The notes beneath the pieces are model-generated. The model was not told the origin of the DNA. It made no database searches and saw only the letters and a list, made by a program, of their open reading frames with translations. 64,000 nt of DNA from CAZHCA01 sp964530825 (GTDB lineage: Bacteria; Bacteroidota; Bacteroidia; Chitinophagales; Saprospiraceae), in contig CAZHCA010000006.1 in NCBI GenBank assembly GCA_964530825.1, forward strand, positions 1 through 64,000, given 5' to 3'. Positions 1-9,591 of this stretch are shown here, in pieces (position 1 is the stretch's first letter; each line of letters begins with the position of its first letter). A program made the translations under genes and the position numbers.

Positions 1-47
1 GAAAGGGGCTGGCCGCTTTTTTTTAATGGGTAGCGATAGGGCCAGGT

Positions 48-66
48 TCGGGCAGGGCGCGGCGCT
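48..66. repeat. 19-nt intergenic repeat, copy A
   Basis: The sequence tcgggcagggcgcggcgct matches positions 5313-5331 at 18 of 19 bases. Both copies are intergenic and flank the protease-pyc pair. The repeat class is unknown and a chance GC-rich match cannot be ruled out. Confidence 0.4.
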
Positions 67-252
67 TGCTGTCGGGAGTGGGATAACGGGAATCGGAGGT
101 GAAGTAGGGGGCTTTTTTCGCGCCTCGTATCCTGCCTTAACCAGGGTGGAGTAGTTCGAATACGTAAGACCTAAGTCAGTTCGGCCATCCACTCATCCAG
201 GTGATTCCGGTTCAGACTTTTTTGCGGTATTTCTTATTCATTCAGCAGTAAG

Positions 253-272
253 CCCACAATTGAAATCGTGGG
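253..272 (+). other. Imperfect hairpin upstream of the metalloprotease gene
   Basis: CCCACAATT and AATCGTGGG pair in 8 of 9 positions around a 2-nt spacer. A G-U and an A-U pair can extend the base. No T-tract follows on either strand, so it does not look like an intrinsic terminator. It could be an operator or an mRNA leader element. Confidence 0.35.
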
Positions 273-448
273 TTGATGTCCGGTTAGGCAACCCCATATC
301 CTTGGATTCCATTTCATAGGGGCCCTACCACATTTTCTCCCCGATCAGCGATGAAGGAAGCCCATTTAGTCGAATGGCGACAACTGGGGGAGATTACAGC
401 AACCAGGACAGCATGGCGTACCAATTTCCTTTAAATAGCAGTTAAAAA

Positions 449-1687
449 ATGCGTTGGATCGGTTTTCTTATTGCTTTCCAGTTTGTAGCAATTGCTGGCT
501 GGGCCCAAACCGAACGGTCAGGATTTAGTATTATTTGCTTGCATAACGACACTGTACAAGAAATAACGCTGTTACCTCCGGCAAACTGGCAAGATGAATT
601 GGCACCACTTTCCGAATTTGTGTTTGATTTTTCCGTTACGGTCCCAGTTGACGCCCGGGAGGCCATTCGGAAGGCCGGTGATATTTGGTCGCGCTTCTTG
701 ATCTCGCCCATTCCCATACGGGTGTCGGTCGACTGGCAGGAACTCGAACCCCAATCTCTGGCGGGGGCCGGGCCTACCACCCTTTTTCGCGGATTAAATA
801 ATGTAGCCAACCCCTTTGTGTGGTACCCGGTAGCTTTAGCAGAAGCCATTGAAGAGACCTCACTTAACGACCCAGGGCAACCGGATATCAATATCACCAT
901 CAACGACCGGGACGATTGGTACCTGGGTACCGACGGTAACCCAGCGCGCAACCAGTTCGACCTGTCTACGGTCATCCTGCATGAGCTGGCCCACGGGCTG
1001 GGTTTTCTAAGTTCTTCGGATGTACCAGGAGACACCATCGGTCAGATTGGATTTGATAATATCCCAATCTCTTTCGACCAGTTTTTGGCCACGGGTGATA
1101 ACCGGGTTTTGACCAATCCTTTAGATTTCGACAATCCCTCTGTCGAACTACTCGAGGCCTTTACCAACCAGGATCTTTTTTACCGGGACGCTACGGTGGC
1201 CGCGGCCAATGGAGGGGAAGATCCCGAGATCTTCGCTCCATCGGTTTACGAATCGGGCTCCAGCATCTCGCACATCGATGAGTTCATTTTTCGCTCGGCT
1301 GAAACCGATGCACTCATGACACCCCGTCTGTCCTTTGCGGAAGTGATCCAATACCCGGGGGTGCTCACATTGCGAATGATGGAAAGCTTTGGGTGGCCCG
1401 TCCGTCTAGTGACCAGTACTGGCCATGCGCCCATCGCCACCATGGGGCTGCGGCTTTTCCCCAATCCGGCTAATGATCGCGTCCGGATCTTTTTGCCGAA
1501 CGACCCAAATACATCCGGCCAATTGACCATCTTCGATCTGACAGGGCGGCCGATAGCTGGCCAAAATTTACGCGTGCCGTCCGGGGCATCCATCAACTTA
1601 CCGGTGGCCGGATACCGCAGGGGTATTTACTTGATCGAATGGCGTGGCCCGCAGAAAACCTACCGCACCCGTCTAGTTAAACCCTGA
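449..1687 (+). CDS. Secreted zinc metalloprotease with T9SS type A sorting domain
   Basis: This is a predicted extracellular metallopeptidase of 412 aa. An N-terminal signal peptide of about 20 residues ends near GWAQ. The zinc-binding helix HELAHGLGF starts at residue 178; its two histidines and the glutamate fit an HExxH active site, and the AHGLGF form occurs in secreted peptidases of marine bacteria. The last 75-80 residues (from about LRLFPNPANDRV to RTRLVKP) are a typical type A C-terminal sorting domain, which directs export through the type IX secretion system and surface attachment or release. The gene stands alone, 68 bp upstream of pyc. Substrate and exact peptidase family are not resolved. 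Confidence 0.8.
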   Translation: MRWIGFLIAFQFVAIAGWAQTERSGFSIICLHNDTVQEITLLPPANWQDELAPLSEFVFDFSVTVPVDAREAIRKAGDIWSRFLISPIPIRVSVDWQELEPQSLAGAGPTTLFRGLNNVANPFVWYPVALAEAIEETSLNDPGQPDINITINDRDDWYLGTDGNPARNQFDLSTVILHELAHGLGFLSSSDVPGDTIGQIGFDNIPISFDQFLATGDNRVLTNPLDFDNPSVELLEAFTNQDLFYRDATVAAANGGEDPEIFAPSVYESGSSISHIDEFIFRSAETDALMTPRLSFAEVIQYPGVLTLRMMESFGWPVRLVTSTGHAPIATMGLRLFPNPANDRVRIFLPNDPNTSGQLTIFDLTGRPIAGQNLRVPSGASINLPVAGYRRGIYLIEWRGPQKTYRTRLVKP

Positions 1688-1755
1688 GGATTGCCGTTTT
1701 TCCGGCTGATCTATTAAATTGAGGATCTATCGTTGACCCACCGAAAATCTAGACC

Positions 1756-4700
1756 ATGCCGGAATCCATTAGGCCGATTCAAAAACTCCTGGTAGCCAAT
1801 CGCGGAGAGATCGCTATTCGCATCCTGCGAGCCGCCTCAGAGCTTCGAATCAATACCGTGGCCATTTATACCTACGAGGATCGCTATTCCTTACACCGCT
1901 ACAAAGCAGACGAATCCTATCAAATCGGACAGCAATCTGACCCCCTCAAGCCCTATTTAGATATCGAAGCAATCATTGAGGTGGCTAAAGATCACGGGGT
2001 GGATGCCATCCATCCGGGCTATGGTTTTTTATCCGAAAATGTGCGCTTCGCGCGCCGTTGCCGGGAGGAAGGGATCATCTTCATCGGTCCTACCCCCGAA
2101 GTGATGGAGCGATTGGGTGATAAGGTGGCCGCAAAGAAGATAGCACGAGAGGTGGAGGTTCCCCTGATCGAGGACAGTCAGGAAGCGCTTACCTCTGAAG
2201 ATATTGCCGTGCGAGAGGCCGATCGCATTGGGTACCCCGTCATCATCAAAGCAGCAGCCGGCGGCGGTGGCCGCGGAATGCGTGTCGCTCGCAATGAAGA
2301 GCAACTGCGGGCACAGTTCCAGGACGCTAAAGGCGAAGCCAGTACTGCCTTCGGTGATGACACAGTTTTTCTGGAAAAATTCATCGAGCGGCCTAAGCAT
2401 ATCGAAGTGCAAATCTTAGGCGATCAGCACGGCAATATTATTCATCTCTACGAGCGGGACTGCTCGGTACAGCGCCGATTCCAGAAGGTGGTAGAAATCG
2501 CGCCCTGCCTGACCATTTCGGATTCGACCAAAAAGAAACTCTACGACTACGCTCTTCGGATCGCCCGGGCCGTCGACTACAGCAATGCCGGAACGGTCGA
2601 GTTTTTGATCGACCAGCAGGAAAACATTTACTTTATCGAGGTGAATCCGCGCGTACAGGTTGAACATACGATTACCGAAGAGATTACCGGAATCGACATC
2701 GTGCGCTCCCAGATCCTGATCGGCATGGGCCATCGGCTCGAAGACGATCAACTGCGCATCGGGCAACAATCGAATGTGGAGGTTTTTGGTTGTGCCATTC
2801 AATGCCGGGTAACCACCGAGGATCCCTCCAGCGATTTTCAGCCCGACTACGGCCGGCTCATCGCTTACCGGTCCGCCAGCGGGATGGGCATCCGGCTCGA
2901 TGCCGGCTCGGCCTTCGCCGGAGCGCGCATTTCACCGTTTTTCGATAGCCTGTTGGTCAAAGTGACCGCTTGGGGGCGCACCCTACCCGGCGCCGCCCAG
3001 CGGCTGCACCGCGCTCTGCGCGAGTTCCGCATTCGGGGCGTAAAGACCAACATCGGCTTTTTACTTAAACTCCTGCAAGATTCAACCTTCCAGAGCGGGG
3101 CGGCTACGGTTGAGTTTATAAAGGAAAACCCGCAACTGCTGGAGCCGCCCGGGTGGCGCGACCGCGGTACTAAGCTACTGCGCTACCTAGCCGAACTGGT
3201 CGTCAACGGCAATGAAGATGTGCAGTACCGCGATGAGCATGCCATTTTCCTCCATCCGGTCGTGCCGGCTTTCGAACGCGCTAAGCCCTACCCAAAGGGT
3301 ACCCGGGACCGGCTGCTGGAAGAAGGACCGGAAGGAATCGTTAGCTGGTTGAAAGCCGAAAGGCAGATCCATTTCACCGATACGACCTTCCGCGACGCCC
3401 ACCAGTCGTTATTAGCTACTCGTATGCGCACCTTTGATATGGCACAGGTGGCCGAGAGCTATGCCCGCCATCACGGTGGCGACCTTTTTTCAATGGAAGT
3501 ATGGGGAGGGGCTACCTTCGATGTGGCCTTGCGGTTTTTGAAAGAAGACCCCTGGGAGCGGTTAGCCCTGTTTCGGAAATTAATGCCCAACGTGATGCTA
3601 CAAATGCTGCTCCGGGGGGCCAACGCGGTAGGCTACACCGCTTATCCCGACAACCTGATTGAACGCTTCATCGAGCAAGCAGCAGGAACCGGAATCGATG
3701 TCTTCCGCATTTTCGACTCCCTAAACTGGATCGAAAACATGAAAGTATCGATTCGGACCGTCCTAGAACGCACCAACGCCATCGCCGAAGCCTGTATCTG
3801 CTACACGGGCGATATCACCGACCCCGCCCGTACCAAATTCAATCTGCAATACTATCTCGATCTGGCGCGCCGGCTGGAAGATGAAGGCGCCCACATGCTG
3901 GCGATTAAGGATATGGCTGGCTTGCTGAAACCCTACGCAGCCGAAGTACTCATCCCAGCGCTACGCGAAGCAGTAGATCTACCCATCCATCTGCATACCC
4001 ACGATACGGCAGCCGTACAATCGGCCACTTATATGAATGCCATTGAGGCGGGGGTAGACGTGGTGGATGTGGCACTCGGAGCGATGTCGGGCCTTACCTC
4101 CCAGCCCAACTTTAACTCCCTAGTCGGTATGCTACAGGGCCAGGAACGAGCTCCTGATATCGATCTGGAGCAGCTTAATCAGTTCTCGACTTACTGGGAG
4201 GCGGTCCGAAAATATTATTACCCCTTCGAAACGGAACTCAAGTCGGGAACTGCCAGTGTATACGAGCACGAAATTCCGGGTGGTCAGTATTCTAACCTGC
4301 GGCCTCAGGCACGGGCCCTCGGTCTCGAGGATAAATTTGAAGAAATTAAAAAGAACTACCGCATTGCAAACGACCTCTTTGGCGATATCGTGAAAGTGAC
4401 TCCCTCTTCCAAAGTTGTCGGTGACCTGGCCATGTTCATGACGGCCAATGCTCTGAGTCGCGAAGACATTCTGGAGAAAGGGCACCAACTCTCATTTCCC
4501 GACAGTGTTAAGGCCCTCATGCGGGGCGATCTGGGGCAAATCGAAGGTGGGTTCCCGGAGGATATACAAAGAGTGGTACTTAAAGGAGAGCAACCCTACA
4601 CCGAACGCCCTAATGCCCGCCTGAAGCCTATTGATTTTGAAAAGGGATTAGCCGGGTTTCAGGAAAAGTTTGGCAAAAACCTTGGTATCAATGACTACTT

Positions 4701-5208
4701 GTCCTATCTGCTTTACCCTAAAGTGTACGAGGCTTACCGCGCACATTTCGACCAGTACGGCGTAGTGCGCAACTTACCCACGCCAATCTTCTTTTTTGGG
4801 CTGGAACCCAACCAAGAGGTCATGGTCGAATTGGATCTGGGCAAAAACCTACTCATCAAATACTTGAACCAGACGGCTCCGGACGATACCGGTGTGCGCC
4901 TGGTCTTTTTCCAACTCAACGGCCAGACCCGCTCCGTACCCGTGCGTGACAAATCTGCCAAGACCGACCGGGTGGTTCATCGCAAAGCCAGCCAGCCCAA
5001 TGAAATCGGGGCTCCACTGCAGGGCAATATTTCCAAGATTCTGGTAGAAGAAGGACAAACGGTAGAAGTCGATGAACCCCTCTTTATAATGGAGGCCATG
5101 AAGATGGAATCAACCATTACAGCTCCGATGCTGGGGGTGGTAAAAAAGATACACCTCCAAGAAAAAACGCTGGTAGAGCAGGAGGATCTGGTCATTGAGT
5201 TAGCCTAG
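1756..5208 (+). CDS. pyc: Pyruvate carboxylase
   Basis: Biotin-dependent enzyme converting pyruvate, bicarbonate and ATP to oxaloacetate (anaplerosis and gluconeogenesis, cytoplasm). At 1150 aa it is full length for the single-chain form. Order: biotin carboxylase with HPGYGFLSEN at residues 86-95 and the ATP-grasp loop AAAGGGGRGM at 166-175; carboxyltransferase with FTDTTFRDAH at 540-549 and the metal-binding HLHTHD (His747, His749); then a C-terminal biotinyl domain with EAMKME, biotin on Lys1116. A weak -7-like element (TATCGTTG, 1728-1735, one mismatch to TAnnTTTG) lies upstream of the ATG. The next gene on the strand is pckA, which uses the oxaloacetate product. Confidence 0.97.
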   Translation: MPESIRPIQKLLVANRGEIAIRILRAASELRINTVAIYTYEDRYSLHRYKADESYQIGQQSDPLKPYLDIEAIIEVAKDHGVDAIHPGYGFLSENVRFARRCREEGIIFIGPTPEVMERLGDKVAAKKIAREVEVPLIEDSQEALTSEDIAVREADRIGYPVIIKAAAGGGGRGMRVARNEEQLRAQFQDAKGEASTAFGDDTVFLEKFIERPKHIEVQILGDQHGNIIHLYERDCSVQRRFQKVVEIAPCLTISDSTKKKLYDYALRIARAVDYSNAGTVEFLIDQQENIYFIEVNPRVQVEHTITEEITGIDIVRSQILIGMGHRLEDDQLRIGQQSNVEVFGCAIQCRVTTEDPSSDFQPDYGRLIAYRSASGMGIRLDAGSAFAGARISPFFDSLLVKVTAWGRTLPGAAQRLHRALREFRIRGVKTNIGFLLKLLQDSTFQSGAATVEFIKENPQLLEPPGWRDRGTKLLRYLAELVVNGNEDVQYRDEHAIFLHPVVPAFERAKPYPKGTRDRLLEEGPEGIVSWLKAERQIHFTDTTFRDAHQSLLATRMRTFDMAQVAESYARHHGGDLFSMEVWGGATFDVALRFLKEDPWERLALFRKLMPNVMLQMLLRGANAVGYTAYPDNLIERFIEQAAGTGIDVFRIFDSLNWIENMKVSIRTVLERTNAIAEACICYTGDITDPARTKFNLQYYLDLARRLEDEGAHMLAIKDMAGLLKPYAAEVLIPALREAVDLPIHLHTHDTAAVQSATYMNAIEAGVDVVDVALGAMSGLTSQPNFNSLVGMLQGQERAPDIDLEQLNQFSTYWEAVRKYYYPFETELKSGTASVYEHEIPGGQYSNLRPQARALGLEDKFEEIKKNYRIANDLFGDIVKVTPSSKVVGDLAMFMTANALSREDILEKGHQLSFPDSVKALMRGDLGQIEGGFPEDIQRVVLKGEQPYTERPNARLKPIDFEKGLAGFQEKFGKNLGINDYLSYLLYPKVYEAYRAHFDQYGVVRNLPTPIFFFGLEPNQEVMVELDLGKNLLIKYLNQTAPDDTGVRLVFFQLNGQTRSVPVRDKSAKTDRVVHRKASQPNEIGAPLQGNISKILVEEGQTVEVDEPLFIMEAMKMESTITAPMLGVVKKIHLQEKTLVEQEDLVIELA

Positions 5209-5312
5209 CTTTTGGCGGCCGTTCTTTTGCGCAAGGTTCGCAGCTGGCGGTTCACCTGACCCTACTTCGGTGGTGTACCCACACAGTCAGCAGAGCGGCG
5301 CGTTGATGACAG

Positions 5313-5331
5313 TCGGGGAGGGCGCGGCGCT
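5313..5331. repeat. 19-nt intergenic repeat, copy B
   Basis: Matches positions 48-66 at 18 of 19 bases (core agggcgcggcgct). Directly downstream, TCTGG and CCAGA can pair around a 2-nt spacer. Confidence 0.4.
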
Positions 5332-5518
5332 GTCTGGTGCCAGATGCCTGGCGGAGGGTAAACCCATATATTTTAAAAAGGGAAATTACTAAGGCGGTCG
5401 GTAATCCATAGACTCCGAATTAAAGTCAACCGGTCGATTTCCTTTACCATCATGTGTCTATACTAGCAAACTATTTGAACAAAAGCGCGAAATTTTCTCT
5501 CCGGTATAAAATGACTTA

Positions 5519-5538
5519 TATTACCCGTGAGGGTTATA
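5519..5538 (+). promoter_or_regulatory. Candidate operator dyad upstream of pckA
   Basis: TATTACCC and GGGTTATA form an inverted repeat around GTGA with one mismatch in eight pairs. It lies 111 bp before the pckA ATG in AT-rich DNA. PEP carboxykinase is commonly regulated by carbon source, so a binding site here is plausible, but no specific regulator is recognised. Confidence 0.3.
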
Positions 5539-5648
5539 ATAGTTTATAGGTTGTACCAATTAAAACCAATTACTATAAATTTCAGGTTAAGGCTGTCGTC
5601 CTTTAGCGAGCGAAAAGGGAGAAGCCGTGCACCTGCTAGACAAAACCA

Positions 5649-7265
5649 ATGATAATGGAAAAATTTGGCATCAAAAATCCTTCGGCCAATCTAAAGGCTT
5701 ACGGTATTGCTAATCCGAAGGAAGAGTACTGGAACCTCAGCCCAGAAGCCTTGATTGAGGAATCTGTCAAGCGTGGCTTGGGGGTATTATCCGACACGGG
5801 CGCCATTGCCATTGAAACCGGAAAGTTCACGGGACGCTCCCCGAAAGATCGCTTCATCGTTCGCGACGAAGAGACGGAAGAATCAGTGGATTGGGGTGAC
5901 ATCAATTTCTCTTTCGACTCGGATGCCTTCGATCGTTTATACGATAAAGTAGCCGACTATTTTAACGGCAAGGACGTATTCGTACGCGATGCTATTGCCT
6001 GTGCACAGGAGGAGTATCAGTACGGCATCCGCGTTGTGAACGAGTTGCCCTGGAGTAATCAGTTCGTCTATAATATGTTCCTCCGCCCGACCGAGGAGCA
6101 ACTGCGGAATTTTGAACCGGATTGGGTCGTGCTAAATGCGCCCAATTTTCAGGCCGACCCCGAAGTTGACGGTACGCGTCAGGAGAACTTTGCCATTATC
6201 AACTTCACCAAGAAGCGGGTAATCGTTGGGGGGTCCGGTTATACCGGTGAGATTAAGAAGGGCGTTTTTTCCGTACTGAACTACATCCTACCCAAAGAGC
6301 GGGACGTCCTTTCTATGCACTGCTCGGCAAATATGGGCAGAGACGGCGATGTGGCTATTTTCTTCGGCCTTTCCGGTACGGGTAAAACCACACTTTCGGC
6401 CGACCCCAACCGCAAATTAATTGGCGACGATGAGCATGGTTGGGCCGAAACGGGAATCTTCAACTTCGAAGGGGGTTGCTACGCCAAAACCATCGACCTG
6501 ACGGAAGAAAAAGAGCCAGAGATTTACCGCGCCATTAAGCACCGCGCCATTCTGGAAAACATTCAGTTTTATCCGAGCTCGCGCGAAGTGAATTACGAAG
6601 ACGCCACCATCACCCAGAATACCCGTGTATCTTACCCCTTGTACAATATTCCAAACACAGTTCAGCCTTCTAAGGCCGGTCATCCGAAGAATATGTTCTT
6701 CCTGACTGCCGATGCTTTCGGTATTCTGCCGCCGATTTCCAAACTTACGCCGGCCCAGGCCATGTACTACTTCATCTCCGGCTACACGGCCAAGGTAGCG
6801 GGCACCGAGGAGGGGGTTATTGACCCGGAAGCGACTTTCTCTTTCTGCTTCGGCTCTCCTTTTATGCCTCTGCACCCGACTTTCTACGCCGAGATGCTGG
6901 GGAAAAAGATGCAGCAATACAACACTAATGTTTGGTTGATCAATACCGGTTGGACCGGTGGCCCTTTCGGTGTGGGCAGCCGAATCAAACTACGCTATAC
7001 CCGCTCCATAATCACCGCGGCCTTAGAAGGTAAACTATATGATGTGGAATACATCGAACACGAAGTGTTCGGCCTCCACATGCCGACCTCTTGCCCTGAT
7101 GTGCCGGATGAAATCCTCAATCCGCGAAATACATGGGAAGACAAGGCAGCCTATGATGTAAAAGCAAGCCAGCTGGCCAGCCTTTTCAACAAAAACTTCA
7201 AGAAATTTGAAGATAAAGCCAGCAAAGATATTCGCAATGCGGCGCCTAAGGTGCTGGTGGGATAA
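5649..7265 (+). CDS. pckA: Phosphoenolpyruvate carboxykinase (ATP)
   Basis: Converts oxaloacetate and ATP to PEP, CO2 and ADP, the committed step of gluconeogenesis, in the cytoplasm. The 538-aa length is standard for the ATP-dependent family. Visible motifs are the substrate region TGRSPKDRF near residue 60, the P-loop GLSGTGKTT at 240-248, and IGDDEHGW shortly after it, which supplies metal and nucleotide contacts. The ATG at 5649 is followed by a second in-frame ATG at 5655 and either could be used. The gene lies downstream of pyc but 440 bp away, so it probably has its own promoter. A strong terminator follows. Confidence 0.97.
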   Translation: MIMEKFGIKNPSANLKAYGIANPKEEYWNLSPEALIEESVKRGLGVLSDTGAIAIETGKFTGRSPKDRFIVRDEETEESVDWGDINFSFDSDAFDRLYDKVADYFNGKDVFVRDAIACAQEEYQYGIRVVNELPWSNQFVYNMFLRPTEEQLRNFEPDWVVLNAPNFQADPEVDGTRQENFAIINFTKKRVIVGGSGYTGEIKKGVFSVLNYILPKERDVLSMHCSANMGRDGDVAIFFGLSGTGKTTLSADPNRKLIGDDEHGWAETGIFNFEGGCYAKTIDLTEEKEPEIYRAIKHRAILENIQFYPSSREVNYEDATITQNTRVSYPLYNIPNTVQPSKAGHPKNMFFLTADAFGILPPISKLTPAQAMYYFISGYTAKVAGTEEGVIDPEATFSFCFGSPFMPLHPTFYAEMLGKKMQQYNTNVWLINTGWTGGPFGVGSRIKLRYTRSIITAALEGKLYDVEYIEHEVFGLHMPTSCPDVPDEILNPRNTWEDKAAYDVKASQLASLFNKNFKKFEDKASKDIRNAAPKVLVG

Positions 7266-7280
7266 AATTCCAAAGGAAAG

Positions 7281-7318
7281 CAGGAGTGGGGATGCCCCGC
7301 TCCTGTTTAGTTTTATCT
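7281..7318 (+). terminator. Intrinsic terminator of pckA
   Basis: An 11-bp stem (CAGGAGTGGGG with CCCCGCTCCTG, one G-U pair) with a 3-nt loop is followed by the T-rich run tttagtttta. It sits 15 bp after the pckA stop and overlaps the 3' end of the convergent tex gene. Confidence 0.85.
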
Positions 7319-9457
7319 TCCTACCGTCTTCATCGATAACTGGATTCTTTTTCGCTCCAAATCCACCTCTAGGATTGTTACCTGTACCTGTTGGTGTAAC
7401 TTGACCACTTCATTCGGATCTTTTACGAACCGGTCGGCTAATTGCGAGATGTGCACCAGCCCACTTTCTTTTACGCCTACATCAACAAAAGCGCCAAACT
7501 TGGTGATATTATTGACGATACCGGGTAAAACCATGCCGGGTTGCAGATCGGTGATGTCCTTTACCTGCTCATCAAATTGAAAAGACTTGGCCTTACCACG
7601 CGGATCTAATCCTGGCTTAGCCAACTCCTCCATGATATCGCGCAACGTAGGCATCCCAATTTGGTCGGTTACGTAGCGCTGGAGTTGGACTTGCCTGCGC
7701 AGGTCTGCACGTCGAATCAATTCCTGCACTGTACAACCCAAATCCCGGGCCATTTGCTCAACAATGTGATACGACTCCGGGTGCACAGCGGTATTATCCA
7801 GGGGATTTTTGGCCTCGCGAATACGTAAAAAACCAGCGGATTGTTCAAAGGCCTTATCGCCCATACGGCTTACTTTTTTCAACTGCGAGCGCGCGGTAAA
7901 AGGACCATTTTGCGTTCGATATTCCACAATGTTCTGCGCCAAGGTGGGGCCGAGCCCCGAAACGTAGGTTAGCAAGTGTTTACTGGCAGTATTAACATTG
8001 ATACCTACGCTGTTTACACAGCTTTCTACTACCCGGTCCAGGCTCTCCTTCAATTTGGCCTGGTTGACGTCGTGCTGGTACTGGCCTACGCCAATTGACT
8101 TCGGATCGATCTTGACTAACTCGGCCAGCGGATCCATCAGACGCCGGCCAATGGAAACGGCTCCGCGCACAGTAACGTCCTGACTAGGGAATTCTTCCCG
8201 TGCAATTGCGGAAGCTGAATAGATGGAAGCGCCACTTTCGTTGACCAGGAAAATTTCTACCGGCCGGTCGAAATGGGTCTGCTGACAGAGCGCCATGGTT
8301 TCCCGGCTGGCCGTACCATTACCCAAAGCAATGGCCTCGACTTCGAATTGTTGGACCAGGCGGGCCAGCGTATCCTGGGCGGCCGTTCGCCGATTTTGCG
8401 GTTGGTGCGGGTAAATGGCGGTATGGTGAACCAGGTCGCCGCTAGCATCGAGTATAACTACTTTGCAACCTGTTCGGTAGCCCGGATCAATACCCAATAC
8501 CCGTTGTTGCCCCAAGGGAGCGGCAAGCAAAAGTTGGCGTAGGTTTTCGGCAAACACCTCAATAGCTTCGGCATCGGCTTTTTCTTTAGCTAGGTTTCGG
8601 AACTCCGTTTCGATAGACGGGCTCAATAATCGCCGGTAGCCATCGGCCAGAGCATTTTTCACCAGCTCACTCGCACTGCCGAATCCCTTTACCCATTTTC
8701 TCTCCAGTTGGTAGAGGGTCTCGTCTTCTTCGGGTGTGATGACGACTCGCAGGATGCCTTCCTCTTCACCTCGCCGGATGGCGAGCAGCCGGTGAGAGGG
8801 TACTTTTTTCAGGGCTTCTTCAAAGTCGAAGTAATCCTTGTATTTGGCGCCTTCAGCTTCTTTTCCGCGAGCCACCCTAGACCGGATAGTCGCCTCGCGA
8901 CGGAAGGCTTGCCTGACAGTGTTACGCGTAGCTTCGTCTTCGTTAATCCATTCCGCGATAATATCCTGGGCGCCCTGAAGGGCTTCCACGGTATGGGGCA
9001 CTTCGTCGGTGATAAAATCCCTGGCCAACACCTCTGGAACATCGTTGTCGCGTTGTTCGAATAATCGCTGGGCGAGCGGCTCTAAACCTTTGGCGCGTGC
9101 TTTGCCGGCCCGCGTTTGGCGCTTGCGCTTATAGGGCAGGTAGAGATCTTCTAATATTGTCAGGTCGAAGGTCCCCTTGATGCGGGCTCGCAACTCGTCG
9201 GTCAGTTTACCTTGCTCTTCGATCGACTGCAGGATGCTGGTCTTGCGCTTATCGATTTCTTCCAGCCTCTTAAGTTGACGCTGAATATCGGCAATTTGGA
9301 CTTCATCCAGCGATCCGGTCACCTCCTTGCGATAGCGGGCGATGAAAGGTACCGTCGCCCCTTCCGCCAATAATTTTGCCGTATTCTCCACTTTATGTTT
9401 GGGCAGCTGCAGCTCCCTCGCGGCTAATTCTGCGTATTGCGTGGCGGTCATTTCCAT
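7313..9457 (-). CDS. tex: Tex-family RNA-binding transcription accessory protein
   Basis: Tex proteins are cytoplasmic nucleic-acid-binding factors linked to transcription and RNA metabolism. From the chosen start the protein has 714 aa, close to the family norm. The order is: N-terminal helical Tex domain; YqgF-like RNase H fold (core VLGIDPGYRTGCKV); helix-hairpin-helix region (YVSGLGPTLAQNIVEYR); C-terminal S1 domain from PGMVLPGIVNNI to the end. An in-frame ATG at 9502 would add 15 residues. I prefer 9457 because a perfect -7 element lies at 9490-9497 between the two, which places the transcription start downstream of 9502. Confidence 0.93.
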   Translation of the reverse strand: MEMTATQYAELAARELQLPKHKVENTAKLLAEGATVPFIARYRKEVTGSLDEVQIADIQRQLKRLEEIDKRKTSILQSIEEQGKLTDELRARIKGTFDLTILEDLYLPYKRKRQTRAGKARAKGLEPLAQRLFEQRDNDVPEVLARDFITDEVPHTVEALQGAQDIIAEWINEDEATRNTVRQAFRREATIRSRVARGKEAEGAKYKDYFDFEEALKKVPSHRLLAIRRGEEEGILRVVITPEEDETLYQLERKWVKGFGSASELVKNALADGYRRLLSPSIETEFRNLAKEKADAEAIEVFAENLRQLLLAAPLGQQRVLGIDPGYRTGCKVVILDASGDLVHHTAIYPHQPQNRRTAAQDTLARLVQQFEVEAIALGNGTASRETMALCQQTHFDRPVEIFLVNESGASIYSASAIAREEFPSQDVTVRGAVSIGRRLMDPLAELVKIDPKSIGVGQYQHDVNQAKLKESLDRVVESCVNSVGINVNTASKHLLTYVSGLGPTLAQNIVEYRTQNGPFTARSQLKKVSRMGDKAFEQSAGFLRIREAKNPLDNTAVHPESYHIVEQMARDLGCTVQELIRRADLRRQVQLQRYVTDQIGMPTLRDIMEELAKPGLDPRGKAKSFQFDEQVKDITDLQPGMVLPGIVNNITKFGAFVDVGVKESGLVHISQLADRFVKDPNEVVKLHQQVQVTILEVDLERKRIQLSMKTVGR

Positions 9458-9489
9458 ATCCGATAATCCATTTTTGTTCGGGTAGCCTA

Positions 9490-9497
9490 CAAAAATA
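9490..9497 (-). promoter_or_regulatory. Bacteroidota -7 promoter element of tex
   Basis: On the minus strand this reads TATTTTTG, a perfect TAnnTTTG. It predicts a transcript start near 9483 and a leader of about 26 nt to the ATG at 9457. No clear -33 TTG is seen. Confidence 0.6.
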
Positions 9498-9591
9498 AGC
9501 AACTGTCTGTTGAGATAGAAACGGGAAGGGGAGATAAAAGACCCTGGTTACTGTCCCGCGCAATGGAAGTTTGGTCGCCAGCGATAACTAC

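Larger units (their letters stand above)
1..448. other. Intergenic region at left edge, no supported gene
   Basis: I see no convincing gene here. The longest open stretch is a minus-strand frame running from about position 192 to the left edge. It has no ATG and a low-complexity, proline-rich translation, so I do not call it. The region holds one copy of a 19-nt repeat (48-66) and an imperfect hairpin (253-272), both listed separately. Confidence 0.6.
5209..5648. other. Long intergenic region between pyc and pckA
   Basis: This 440-bp gap contains no supported gene. The first part is GC-rich and carries repeat copy B. From about 5350 on it becomes AT-rich and probably holds the pckA promoter and leader, although I find no perfect TAnnTTTG element. 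A dyad at 5519-5538 and a weak leader hairpin (TCCTTT 5599-5604 with AAAGGG 5614-5619) are the only structures I can point to. Confidence 0.55.

Noticed and set aside
145..170. Sequence gttcgaat resembling a tRNA T-loop
   Set aside because: The flanking bases do not form a T-stem, and no acceptor or anticodon arms are present.
1..192. Minus-strand open frame running off the left edge
   Set aside because: No ATG, a proline-rich translation without family resemblance, and no supporting context.
442..1038. 198-aa antisense frame inside the metalloprotease gene
   Set aside because: It lies opposite a gene with signal peptide, active-site motif and sorting domain; it is a codon-bias shadow.
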